Shown here piece after piece: positions 17,266 through 25,818 of a stretch of 64,000 nucleotides of DNA. Positions within the stretch are counted from its first letter, which is position 1, and every line of letters starts with the position of its first letter. The DNA comes from Solibacillus cecembensis (GTDB lineage: Bacteria > Bacillota > Bacilli > Bacillales_A > Planococcaceae), in contig NZ_LMBZ01000013.1 of NCBI RefSeq assembly GCF_001439635.1, forward strand, positions 1 to 64,000. The letters run 5' to 3'. The translations under genes and the position numbers were made by a program. The notes under the pieces were generated by a model. That model had not been told where the DNA came from, did not search any database, and worked only from the letters and a program-made list of their open reading frames with translations.

Positions 17266-18333
17266 TCAATTGGAATATACTAGATTTCCGATTAATAATT
17301 TTTCTTTTTGAATTATATACTCAAATTCACCTAAATAGCTTAGATCTCCATCCAACCATTTCTGCATTAAATGCTTTAACTCTTCACTATTAAAACAATT
17401 AAAATAGTATGCATTTGGATAATCATCTAGTATTTCATGGGAAAAAGGGGTATCTGCTGCAAGGATTATTCCTTTATGCAGCTTACTTTCGAGTAAAGGT
17501 AACCCAAATGTTTCCACATAGGAAGGGAAAATCAATATTGATTTTGAATAGTACTCAAAAACCTTCTCTCTCTCAATCGCACCTATAAATTTGATAGGTA
17601 ACTTCAATTCTTGTACCCTCCTATAAAGTGCTTTTATATGTTTATTTTCATCTCCTCTAAGGGTAAAAATCACATCAAATTGATAACCTAACAATTGCTC
17701 ACAAGCTGCGACAATCAGACGATGATTTTTATAAAAGTCTGCACCCGCAGGATAGAAAAAGGTGGCGAGGTTACGCTCACTTTCTTCATAGTATTTTTTT
17801 ATATGCAGGGGCACTTTAGGAGGAATTACTACTATTTTACTCTCTTGAACATCCGTTTTTGCGATACAAGCTTTTTTAATCCAATTCGACTGAACAATCA
17901 CTTTTTGGGATTTACGTATGGATTTAAAAATAAATCGACTAAGAACATTTTGGTAAATCCATAGTGTTCTATTTTCGATAAAATTAAATCGATAGTCCGC
18001 GAAAGGTAAAGATTGATGCAAATAAACGATTTGCTCCGTTTTCACTTTCGGTATCATCATATTTTGTAGTGAAAATATTTTATCGGGCTGAAATTCCCCC
18101 ACTAATTTAGGTGCAATAAATTGGTCGAAAAACAATCTATGAAACCAACTCTTCTTAATCCAAGGAAATCTCAGTACCTTTACATTTTCTGTTTCATTTA
18201 GCAAAGGCTCACTTAATACGAATATCCACTCAATGTCCTGATCAGCATTTTGTATAACTTCTTCATAGAAATCCTTTAAGATGGATAATGCACCACCTGT
18301 ACTTGCTGGGACATTAAAGACGATAATTTTCAT
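17266..18333 (-). CDS. Family 4 glycosyltransferase
   Basis: A 355-residue GT-B glycosyltransferase starting MKIIVFNVPASTGGALSIL. The donor-site end shows FFYPAGADFYKNHRLIVAA and the E-x7-E motif in VETFGLPLLESKLHKG. The ATG at 18331-18333 overlaps the stop of the preceding capG-like gene as ATGA, indicating translational coupling. The longer frame to 18351 would overlap more and has no better ribosome site. This tight link suggests it acts on the L-FucNAc sugar made by the CapEFG enzymes, but that is only positional inference. Confidence 0.86.
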   Translation of the reverse strand: MKIIVFNVPASTGGALSILKDFYEEVIQNADQDIEWIFVLSEPLLNETENVKVLRFPWIKKSWFHRLFFDQFIAPKLVGEFQPDKIFSLQNMMIPKVKTEQIVYLHQSLPFADYRFNFIENRTLWIYQNVLSRFIFKSIRKSQKVIVQSNWIKKACIAKTDVQESKIVVIPPKVPLHIKKYYEESERNLATFFYPAGADFYKNHRLIVAACEQLLGYQFDVIFTLRGDENKHIKALYRRVQELKLPIKFIGAIEREKVFEYYSKSILIFPSYVETFGLPLLESKLHKGIILAADTPFSHEILDDYPNAYYFNCFNSEELKHLMQKWLDGDLSYLGEFEYIIQKEKLLIGNLVYSN

Positions 18334-19463
18334 GAATAAGTATGCCCCCATACAACCCGATTCACGTAATCTGTATATGATAATAAAATCCTTAATACTT
18401 TATCTGAGACATTTGGCATTGCATAATCTTCTACTACTCTTAAAGTATTTTTCTCCTGCATTTCTAATATTTCTAGCCCTTGAATTACTCGATCCTTCTT
18501 CAGCCCTACCATCATAACCGATGCCTCTTCCATAGCTTCCGGTCTTTCATGAGCCTGCCTAATATTAAGTGCTTTAAATCCAAGGATGGATGACTCTTCA
18601 CTAATCGTTCCACTATCACTAAGCACTACTTTTGCCTTCATTTGGAGCTTTACATAATCATTAAACCCTAAAGGCTTCAATGTTTTTACAAGAGGATTGA
18701 ATTCAATTTCCATCGTTTCAATCATTTTTCGCGTTCTTGGGTGAGTACTTACAATAACAGGTAGCTGGTGCTTTTCTGCAATTGCATTTAAGCTTTCAAC
18801 TAAGTCCATGAAATTTCTCTGATTATTAATGTTTTCTTCACGATGGGCAGAAACGACAAAATATTCTCCTTCTTCAAGCTCTAGTCTTTGTAATATCTCT
18901 GATTTCTCAATATCCTCTTTTTTCGACTGGAGCACTTCAAACATTGGGCTGCCCGTTTTAATAATCCGATCAGCAGGAAGTCCCTCTCTTAATAAATACT
19001 CCCTTGCGATATCACTATATGTTAAGTTAATATCTGCAATATGATCGACAATTTTTCGATTTGTTTCTTCTGGTACTCGCTGGTCAAAGCATCGATTCCC
19101 TGCTTCCATATGGAAAATCGGTATTTGCCTTCTTTTCGCAGCAATTGCACATAAGCAACTGTTCGTATCTCCTAATATTAAAAATGCATCTGGCCGAACT
19201 TTCTCTAATACTGGATCGATTTTATTTAAAATGTTGCCGATTGTTTCAGTTGCTGTTCCAGTTGCTGCGTTTAAGAAAAAATCGGGCTTTTTTAATTGGA
19301 AGTCTTTGAAAAAAACTTCATTCAGTTCGTAATCATAGTTTTGCCCTGTATGGACAAGGGTATGTTCGATTGCATTCGACTGTTCTAATTTATTCAATAC
19401 TGCTGACAACCTTATAATTTCCGGTCTCGTCCCCACTACTGTCATGACTTTTAATTTTTCCAA
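18330..19463 (-). CDS. UDP-GlcNAc 2-epimerase family enzyme, CapG-like (UDP-L-FucNAc synthesis)
   Basis: Non-hydrolysing C2 epimerase of the WecB/CapG fold. Motifs are GTRPEIIRLSAVL at the N-terminus, ILGDTNSCLCA, HMEAGNRCFD, VSAHREENI and LSDSGTISEESS. With CapE and CapF immediately upstream it most likely performs the last step to UDP-N-acetyl-L-fucosamine, rather than making UDP-ManNAc. Length is 377. The start is a TTG (19461-19463) with GGAGG seven bases upstream, and the gene ends in an ATGA overlap with a GT4. Confidence 0.88.
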   Translation of the reverse strand: MEKLKVMTVVGTRPEIIRLSAVLNKLEQSNAIEHTLVHTGQNYDYELNEVFFKDFQLKKPDFFLNAATGTATETIGNILNKIDPVLEKVRPDAFLILGDTNSCLCAIAAKRRQIPIFHMEAGNRCFDQRVPEETNRKIVDHIADINLTYSDIAREYLLREGLPADRIIKTGSPMFEVLQSKKEDIEKSEILQRLELEEGEYFVVSAHREENINNQRNFMDLVESLNAIAEKHQLPVIVSTHPRTRKMIETMEIEFNPLVKTLKPLGFNDYVKLQMKAKVVLSDSGTISEESSILGFKALNIRQAHERPEAMEEASVMMVGLKKDRVIQGLEILEMQEKNTLRVVEDYAMPNVSDKVLRILLSYTDYVNRVVWGHTYS

Positions 19464-19465
19464 GT

Positions 19466-20575
19466 TTATACCTCCAAATAGTACGTATCAGGCTTTACTG
19501 GATCGAAGCACTCATTTACCCACATCACTGTCACAAGATCCGTATGTCCTATGTTAACAATGGAGTGTGTATATCCAGTAGGAATATCAACAACTTGAAG
19601 CTTTTCTCCATTCACTTTGTATTCAATAATTTCATCGGAGTCTAATTTCCTAAATCGTATTAAGCCTTCACCGCTAACTACTAAAAACTTCTCATTTTTT
19701 GTATGATGCCAGTGATTTCCTTTTGTAATACCTGGCTTGGATACATTAACGGAAACTTGTCCTCTACTAGGTGTTCGAATAAATTCTGTAAATGAGCCAC
19801 GGCTGTCGAGATTCATCTTTAGGTCATATAAAAATTGATCCACAGGTAAAAAACTTAAATACGTACTATAGAGCTTTTTCGTGAGCGCATCATCCATATT
19901 CGCGATGCTTAAATTCGTTCGGCTATTCTTGAAACTTGTTATTACACTCGCTAAATTGCCGAGTGTAATATTGTGCGTTGCAGTAACAACACTGTATTCG
20001 CCTTGTAGTGTTGGCATTCGATTTAATGCTCTTAAAAATTCTTCTAACACATCATCGATATAACACAGGGTTAACTCCGTATTTGGATTGTGTACTTGAA
20101 TATTTAAACCTCTCGCAATGTTATAACAAAATGTAGCGACGACACTGTTATAATCTGGTTTACTCCATTTACCGAATATATTTGATAATCGATAAATATA
20201 AACTGGCACACCTAATTCCTGTTCATATTGAAGTAACAAATCTTCCATTGCCTTTTTACTTTTGCCATAAGGATTATCTAATTCAGCTTGGATAGAGGAT
20301 GTTACGACAATTGGTGCTTTATTTTCATGTTTTTTTAATAAGTTCAGCAATTGAGAAGTAAAATGATAATTTCCTTCTATAAAGTCATTTTCATTATCAG
20401 GCCTGTTTACTCCAGCTAAATGAAATACAAAATCACATTCCATTGCATATTTTTCAAGAAGGGCAGGATTGCTATCTTTTGTATACTCAAATATTTGATT
20501 AAACCCTTGATTTTTAAGTTCTACAATCAGATTTTTACCTATAAACCCTTTTGCTCCTGTAACAAGAATGTTCAT
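19466..20575 (-). CDS. CapF-like bifunctional reductase/cupin (UDP-L-FucNAc synthesis)
   Basis: Two-domain enzyme. The N-terminal SDR domain (VTGAKGFIGKNLI, YGKSKKAMEDL) reduces the 4-keto group. The C-terminal cupin half (from about residue 245) carries the metal-site histidines in KGNHWHHTKNEKFLVV and GYTHSIV and supports 3-epimerisation. This domain order is diagnostic of CapF/WbjC. Length is 369, normal. ATG with AAAGGA upstream. It sits between capE-like and capG-like genes in the canonical order. Confidence 0.92.
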   Translation of the reverse strand: MNILVTGAKGFIGKNLIVELKNQGFNQIFEYTKDSNPALLEKYAMECDFVFHLAGVNRPDNENDFIEGNYHFTSQLLNLLKKHENKAPIVVTSSIQAELDNPYGKSKKAMEDLLLQYEQELGVPVYIYRLSNIFGKWSKPDYNSVVATFCYNIARGLNIQVHNPNTELTLCYIDDVLEEFLRALNRMPTLQGEYSVVTATHNITLGNLASVITSFKNSRTNLSIANMDDALTKKLYSTYLSFLPVDQFLYDLKMNLDSRGSFTEFIRTPSRGQVSVNVSKPGITKGNHWHHTKNEKFLVVSGEGLIRFRKLDSDEIIEYKVNGEKLQVVDIPTGYTHSIVNIGHTDLVTVMWVNECFDPVKPDTYYLEV

Positions 20576-20590
20576 CTATCCATTCCTTTC

Positions 20591-21628
20591 TTAATTCATA
20601 ATATGCATACTTTTATTCCATTCTTTCAGTTCTGCTTGAATATAGTCTAATTGCAGTAATGTTTTTTTAATTTCTTCTATATATAATTGCGTTGTATTAT
20701 CCGAATTGTATTCTTCGATAATCGAAATTTCTGGATTCCCTTCTGCAAAGTACTTATTGTAGTTTAAGCCTCTTTGATCAGCAGGGACCTTATAAAATCC
20801 ACCTAAATCTTCAGCCACTACAAACTCTTCTTTTGTAAGGAGCGTTTCATATCGTTTTTCTCCATGCCGCGTTCCAATAATTTTTATTTCATTGTCGACA
20901 TTAAATAGCTCCTTCAAAGCTTGAGCAAGGTTCCCAATTGTACTAGCTGGTGATTTTTGTACAATTACGTCTCCTGATTTGCCATGTTCAAATGCAAACA
21001 AGACTAATTCAACTGCCTCTTCTAGACTCATAAGAAATCTCGTCATATTAGGATCTGTTATCGTTAATGACTGACCGCTCTTAATTTGTTCAATAAATAA
21101 TGGAATAACCGATCCTCGTGAAGCCATTACATTCCCATATCTCGTGCCACAAATTAGTGTTCTATCCTGAGGAACTGTTTTGGATTTTGCGATAAAAACT
21201 TTCTCCATCATAGCCTTCGAGATCCCCATTGCATTGATCGGGTAAGCTGCTTTATCCGTCGAGAGACAAATCACTTTTTTTACACCATACTCAATAGCAG
21301 CATTTAATACATTTTCTGTCCCTAAAATGTTCGTTTTTACAGCTTCAAGGGGGAAAAATTCACATGATGGAACTTGCTTTAATGCCGCCGCATGAAAAAT
21401 ATAATCAACACCATGCATAGCATTTTTTATACTATCTATATTCCGTACATCCCCAAGATAAAATTTGAGCTTATCGTTGTTATACTTTTTCCTCATAACA
21501 TCCTGTTTATTTTCATCACGAGAAAATATGCGAATTTCTTTTATATCTGTGTCCAAAAATCTTTCCATAACGGCATTTCCGAAAGAACCCGTACCACCCG
21601 TAATTAATAAGGTTTTATTATAAAACAT
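20591..21628 (-). CDS. CapE-like UDP-GlcNAc 4,6-dehydratase/5-epimerase
   Basis: First enzyme of UDP-L-FucNAc synthesis, converting UDP-GlcNAc to the L-arabino 4-keto-6-deoxy intermediate. The NADP site is TGGTGSFGNAVMERF. The catalytic region CLSTDKAAYPINAMGISKAM has the form seen in CapE/WbjB/FlaA1 enzymes. Length is 345. An ATG lies behind AAAGAGG. It begins the contiguous CapE-CapF-CapG block, downstream of a GT4 gene. Confidence 0.92.
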   Translation of the reverse strand: MFYNKTLLITGGTGSFGNAVMERFLDTDIKEIRIFSRDENKQDVMRKKYNNDKLKFYLGDVRNIDSIKNAMHGVDYIFHAAALKQVPSCEFFPLEAVKTNILGTENVLNAAIEYGVKKVICLSTDKAAYPINAMGISKAMMEKVFIAKSKTVPQDRTLICGTRYGNVMASRGSVIPLFIEQIKSGQSLTITDPNMTRFLMSLEEAVELVLFAFEHGKSGDVIVQKSPASTIGNLAQALKELFNVDNEIKIIGTRHGEKRYETLLTKEEFVVAEDLGGFYKVPADQRGLNYNKYFAEGNPEISIIEEYNSDNTTQLYIEEIKKTLLQLDYIQAELKEWNKSMHIMN

Positions 21629-21646
21629 GGAATAACCTCTTTTCAG

Positions 21647-22849
21647 CTATTTGAAATGCTTCATTATGATTTCATAGGAGTGTTTGGCTGTGTAATTTTG
21701 TTCTAAATAAGTTCTAGCATTTATCCCCATTATTTCTCTTAATTGCGGATCAAATAATTGATTTACCTTTTGGTTAAATTGCTCTACATTATTACTCTCA
21801 CACCATAGACCAAAATGACCGTGTTCCATTACTTGTCCAATATCTGTGTTACAATCTGTTGCTGCTAAAACCGGCATGGAAGCCTGCATATAGGAAAGTA
21901 ATCTCGATGGGAAATTTGGAATTGTAAATCGATGGTCAAGGAAGATTAATCCGACATCACAAGAAGTTGCTAAAATTTCATACTCATCTCTTGGTAATTC
22001 TTCTAACAGCCGCGCATTTGTTAGCTGCTCCATATCAAAGAAATGTTTGAGCTTGTTAAATTCTGTCCCGGACCCCGCTATGATAAAAAAGGCTTGATCA
22101 TTTAACTTGTTTTCTTTCAAACATTGGATTAGAAAATCAATTCCTTGAGGTTTACCAAGGTTGCCGCCATAGATGAATACCGTTTTATCAGAAGGGATAT
22201 TATGCTTGTTCTTAATCTGTTTTATTCGGTTCTCGTCACGATCTATCATTAAAACCTCGATACTATTCGGACATAACTCAACTTTATTTGAATTAATATT
22301 CGGATTATTTCCCAGTATAAAATCTACATTTGCTTGTGACATACAGCCAATAAAATCTGATATTTTATATAACTTTTTTTCTTTCGCCCTAAAATACTTA
22401 TAAATAAAACTACCTTTATGAAACATATTTAAATCCACAGCATTTTGCGGGAAAATATCTTTAAGTAATAAATAGACTTTTGCATTATCTCTTTTCTTTA
22501 TAAAACGTATTACTTTTTCAAACGTAATAGGTGGGGTTGAATAAATGATTAAATCAAAAATTGCAACCTTAAAATATTTCTTAATCGCTCTCAAAAATTG
22601 TCCTTCAATCAATAAGGTTGAAATACCCTTTTCAATAAAATTATTTTGCGTTATATTCCCTATTTTCACCCGAAGAAAATGTACACCACTTTCTATTACA
22701 TATTGAGTAGGTTTATTCAATCGTTTTTCTCTCGGACTTACAACATACACTTGATGACCATTATCTCTAAACTGTCTGATCAAATCTGTGTATATTCCTT
22801 TGTCTTCTATATTATTAAAGCCACTAATTGATAAAAATAGTATTTTCAT
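21647..22849 (-). CDS. Family 4 glycosyltransferase (WbuB-like)
   Basis: A 400-residue GT-B transferase. The N-terminus MKILFLSISGFNN is followed by YVVSPREKRLNKPTQYV, and the C-terminal domain shows FIYGGNLGKPQGIDFLIQCL and FPSRLLSYMQASMPVLAATD. The overall pattern resembles WbuB/FnlA-associated transferases that add L-FucNAc, which fits its place directly before capE. The start is ATG with GGTGG upstream. Donor specificity is inferred from the neighbours only. Confidence 0.87.
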   Translation of the reverse strand: MKILFLSISGFNNIEDKGIYTDLIRQFRDNGHQVYVVSPREKRLNKPTQYVIESGVHFLRVKIGNITQNNFIEKGISTLLIEGQFLRAIKKYFKVAIFDLIIYSTPPITFEKVIRFIKKRDNAKVYLLLKDIFPQNAVDLNMFHKGSFIYKYFRAKEKKLYKISDFIGCMSQANVDFILGNNPNINSNKVELCPNSIEVLMIDRDENRIKQIKNKHNIPSDKTVFIYGGNLGKPQGIDFLIQCLKENKLNDQAFFIIAGSGTEFNKLKHFFDMEQLTNARLLEELPRDEYEILATSCDVGLIFLDHRFTIPNFPSRLLSYMQASMPVLAATDCNTDIGQVMEHGHFGLWCESNNVEQFNQKVNQLFDPQLREIMGINARTYLEQNYTAKHSYEIIMKHFK

Positions 22850-22863
22850 TTATTTAACACCAC

Positions 22864-23922
22864 CTATAATCGATAACGTGGGAAAAATACTTCCGATTCA
22901 TCGAAATGAGATTGTCCATTTCTAATTTTCATTAAATAATTATATTTTTCTTCATCAAATATCTTCTTACCAATTGAAAAAGTAGTATCAGAATTTTTAT
23001 TAAAGCCCTGTTTAAATTCATAAAGACTATCTGCTTTACTTCCGACTCCTCCACCTAAATGGAAGGTTTTAAAGCCATTTATATTCCCCCAGCATGCTAC
23101 TTCATACATTAGTAGATTTGTTGGGCCTAGATATTGAAACTCTATGTCCGATGCAGATAAGTGGTGGTGTATTTGCCCATTTCCAAATGTTATTAAAACC
23201 ATTGCTATTTTTCTTTTTTCAAATGACGCATAAAATATTAACGAATTATATGGCAAATCAAGAAGTACACTGTCATAAAAATCTTCATCAAAATTATAGT
23301 AATTTTTTGCGTTGTTTTTTTCCATCGTTTTATTATACATACACCTAAATTCACTAAATAATTCTGGACTTCTTCCCCAAAATATTTCTACTCCAGATTT
23401 TGTAGCCTTTTTTGCCCATCTCTTTTTATTCGTATTTAAGTTATTCCAAATGTCATCTAGTGAAGATAATGAACAAGTAATTGTTTTACCAAGATTGAAT
23501 ATCTCATAAATTTCACTTGAATGTTCCCGATTATTTAGCACTGGATGGAATCGAACAAATTCACTAACAATTCCTTCTTCCATACATAGAGAGCTGTATG
23601 CTTTGTTCAATACTTGCAAACTCTCTTCCTTTATATTTCCTTCTATTAAAAAACCACCATAACCATAAGGGGTTGTTAGATCATAAAAAGTATTTGGATT
23701 TATTTTTCCATTAAACCTTTCATCCGCTGCAACATCTCTTTTCATAACCGCATTAATAGCCCTAATATTTTCATCCTCATAATAGAATAGAATGGGTTCA
23801 CCATCTCCATGAATTTTAAATGCCTTTAAATAGCTGGAAAGATAATAAACATCATAGTCTTTAAATGTTTTTACAGTCGTATTCCACTGTTCTGTTTCAT
23901 TAAATGTTATAATCGATAGCAC
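22864..23922 (-). CDS. FemAB/GNAT-like acyl- or aminoacyltransferase
   Basis: A 352-residue protein of the FemAB/peptidoglycan-bridge superfamily (GNAT-like fold), shown by KKRWAKKATKSGVEIFWGRS, GNGQIHHHLSASDIEFQYLG, LLMYEVACWGNINGFKTFHL and GGGVGSKADSLYEFKQGF near the C-terminus. Family members use aminoacyl-tRNA or acyl donors. It sits next to PglF/PglE/PglC-type genes where a PglD acetyltransferase would be expected, so N-acylation of a 4-amino sugar is a plausible role. The start is a GTG (23920-23922) behind GGAGG. Membrane segments are absent. Confidence 0.8.
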   Translation of the reverse strand: MLSIITFNETEQWNTTVKTFKDYDVYYLSSYLKAFKIHGDGEPILFYYEDENIRAINAVMKRDVAADERFNGKINPNTFYDLTTPYGYGGFLIEGNIKEESLQVLNKAYSSLCMEEGIVSEFVRFHPVLNNREHSSEIYEIFNLGKTITCSLSSLDDIWNNLNTNKKRWAKKATKSGVEIFWGRSPELFSEFRCMYNKTMEKNNAKNYYNFDEDFYDSVLLDLPYNSLIFYASFEKRKIAMVLITFGNGQIHHHLSASDIEFQYLGPTNLLMYEVACWGNINGFKTFHLGGGVGSKADSLYEFKQGFNKNSDTTFSIGKKIFDEEKYNYLMKIRNGQSHFDESEVFFPRYRL

Positions 23923-23963
23923 TTACTTATACCTCCATTTCAACCTACTTCATAAGCAAAAAA

Positions 23964-24617
23964 TTAAGTATCTCCAGCTTCAAGTTTCCCTTTTCTATAT
24001 TGATCAAAGTCAATAGGCGCATCTACACCAAGCTCCCCAATATCCGCTCTCTTTATTACCATTTTTATTGTCTTTAAAATAATTTTAATATCATTTATAA
24101 ATGTAATTTTATTCACATATTCGATATCGTAGAAAAAACGTTGCTCCCACTGAACAATATTTCTACCATTAATTTGAGCTAAACCTGATAATCCTGGTCT
24201 TACAGAATGCCTAATTCTTTCTTGCTCCGTATAATAAGGGATATATTCTATTGCTAAAGGCCTCGGTCCAATAATTGACATATCCCCTATTAATATATTG
24301 AAAAGTTCTGGTAGCTCATCTAGTGATGAAGAACGTAAAAGTTTCCCGAATTTTGTTAGCCTTACACTATTAGGTAGTAACTCTCCATGTTCATCCCGTT
24401 CATCTGTCATTGTTCTAAACTTATACATAGTAAAAATATTTTCATTTATTCCAGGTCTTTTCTGTTTGAATATTACAGGGCTTCCAAGGTTAATACGTAC
24501 TAATATAGCAACTACTAAAATTATTGGACTCAGTAATGAAATGGATAAAAATGCTAATATAAAATCCAACGGTCTTTTTACAAATCTGCTATAAATAAGT
24601 TCATTACATTCTCGCAT
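23964..24617 (-). CDS. Initiating sugar-1-phosphate transferase (PglC/EpsL type)
   Basis: Polyprenyl-phosphate sugar-1-phosphate transferase starting the repeat unit on undecaprenyl phosphate. It has one N-terminal hydrophobic (re-entrant) helix after KRPLDFILAF, then QKRPGINENIFTMYKFRTM, the catalytic Asp-Glu in SSLDELPELFNILIGDMSII, GPRPL and RPGLSGLAQINGRN. Length is 217 from the ATG at 24615-24617, chosen for the GGTGG upstream. It overlaps the aminotransferase gene by 14 bp. The UDP-linked donor is probably the amino sugar made by the two upstream enzymes. Confidence 0.91.
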   Translation of the reverse strand: MRECNELIYSRFVKRPLDFILAFLSISLLSPIILVVAILVRINLGSPVIFKQKRPGINENIFTMYKFRTMTDERDEHGELLPNSVRLTKFGKLLRSSSLDELPELFNILIGDMSIIGPRPLAIEYIPYYTEQERIRHSVRPGLSGLAQINGRNIVQWEQRFFYDIEYVNKITFINDIKIILKTIKMVIKRADIGELGVDAPIDFDQYRKGKLEAGDT

Positions 24618-25737
24618 TAATATCCACCAACACAACTTTTTTAATAGTCTTCACAACCCTTTCCAAATCCTCATCCGTCATTTTCGTATCAGAAGGCAAA
24701 CAAATTCCATTCTCAAACAGGTTTTCCGACACACCCGTTCCAACAAAATCATATTTTTCAAAGAACGGTTGCATATGCATTGGTTTCCAAACAGGTCTTG
24801 ATTCAATATTTTCCATTTCCAATGCTTCCATCACATCTATTGGTCTTATTCCCCCATTTAACGTTATCGTACTTAACCAGTAATTCGGCTCGTTCCATTC
24901 ATTGCTTGGCATAAACTCGATATTTTTTAGACCACTAAGCTCTTTTCTATAAAAATTATAAATATATTTCTTTTTCGCTACTCTTTGAGCTAACACTTTC
25001 ATTTGTCCTCTCCCAATCCCCGCAACTACATTGCTCATTCGGTAATTGAATCCTAACTCACTATGTTGATAGTGCCTTGCTAAATCTCGTGATTGCGTCG
25101 CCCAAAACCTCGCTTTTGCAATTCTCTCTTCATTATTAGAAACGAGTGCTCCCCCACCTGATGTAGTAATGATCTTATTTCCATTGAAGGAGAAGATGCC
25201 ATAATCACCAAAAGTTCCGGTATGCTGCCCTTTATAATAAGTTCCTAGAGACTCAGCAGCATCTTCGATTAAAGCTACATTATGTGCTTGGCAAAGATCT
25301 ACGATTGGATCCATATTTGCAGATAAACCATAGAGATGAACAACAATAACCGCCTTAACATTCGGATATTTTTCAAAAGCTTCCTCCAATGCTTTTGGAC
25401 ACATATTCCACGTTTCATTATCACTATCAATAAATACTGGTATGGCATTTTGATAAATAATCGGGTTCGCTGTAGCTGAGAATGTTAATGTTGAACAAAA
25501 AACGATATCTCCTTCATTAACACCGGCTGCTTTGAGAGCTAAATGAATTGCAGCGGTTCCAGAAGAAAGTGCCGCGGCAGATTTAACATCTATCATTTCT
25601 GCTAGTTCGGTTTCAAATCCATTCACATTTTCTCCGAGCGGTGCAATCCAGTTCGTTTCAAAAGCTTCCTTAATATATTGCATTTCATAGCCTTCATCAC
25701 TCATATGTGGTGATGAAAGGTAAATTTTATCCGCCAT
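24604..25737 (-). CDS. PglE/EpsN-type UDP-4-amino-sugar aminotransferase
   Basis: DegT-family PLP aminotransferase converting the UDP-4-keto-6-deoxy-GlcNAc made by the upstream dehydratase into the 4-amino sugar. Motifs are NWIAPLGENVNGFE at the N-terminus, LSSGTAAIHLALKAAGV, the PLP aspartate in LIEDAAESLG, and the Schiff-base lysine in FSFNGNKIITTSGGGAL. Length is 377. With PglF- and PglC-like neighbours this is the bacillosamine/QuiNAc4N branch. No PglD acetyltransferase is present in the window. Confidence 0.91.
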   Translation of the reverse strand: MADKIYLSSPHMSDEGYEMQYIKEAFETNWIAPLGENVNGFETELAEMIDVKSAAALSSGTAAIHLALKAAGVNEGDIVFCSTLTFSATANPIIYQNAIPVFIDSDNETWNMCPKALEEAFEKYPNVKAVIVVHLYGLSANMDPIVDLCQAHNVALIEDAAESLGTYYKGQHTGTFGDYGIFSFNGNKIITTSGGGALVSNNEERIAKARFWATQSRDLARHYQHSELGFNYRMSNVVAGIGRGQMKVLAQRVAKKKYIYNFYRKELSGLKNIEFMPSNEWNEPNYWLSTITLNGGIRPIDVMEALEMENIESRPVWKPMHMQPFFEKYDFVGTGVSENLFENGICLPSDTKMTDEDLERVVKTIKKVVLVDINARM

Positions 25738-25767
25738 TTTCTAATACTTCCTTCCCAAAAGTTCCGT

Positions 25768-25818
25768 ATTCATACCCCACTTATAGTAGTAGGGGACTTC
25801 TGTTGAATCAAGTTAAAT
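25768..25818 (-). repeat. Half copy (C) of the palindromic repeat, inside the 3' end of a gene
   Basis: Read on the minus strand, this 51-bp stretch matches the first half of the repeat at 36555 with three mismatches, from ATTTAACTTGATTCA through CAGAAGTCCCCTAC to TATGAAT. It contains the internal CCCCTACTACTATAAGTGGGG hairpin and supplies the stop codon of the dehydratase gene. The second half of the repeat is missing here. Confidence 0.85.

Noticed and set aside
16537..17283. Long plus-strand open frame (248 codons) opposite a glycosyltransferase
   Set aside because: It is antisense to a GT4 with intact motifs. The hydrophobic composition comes from the AT-rich complement, and there is no ribosome site.
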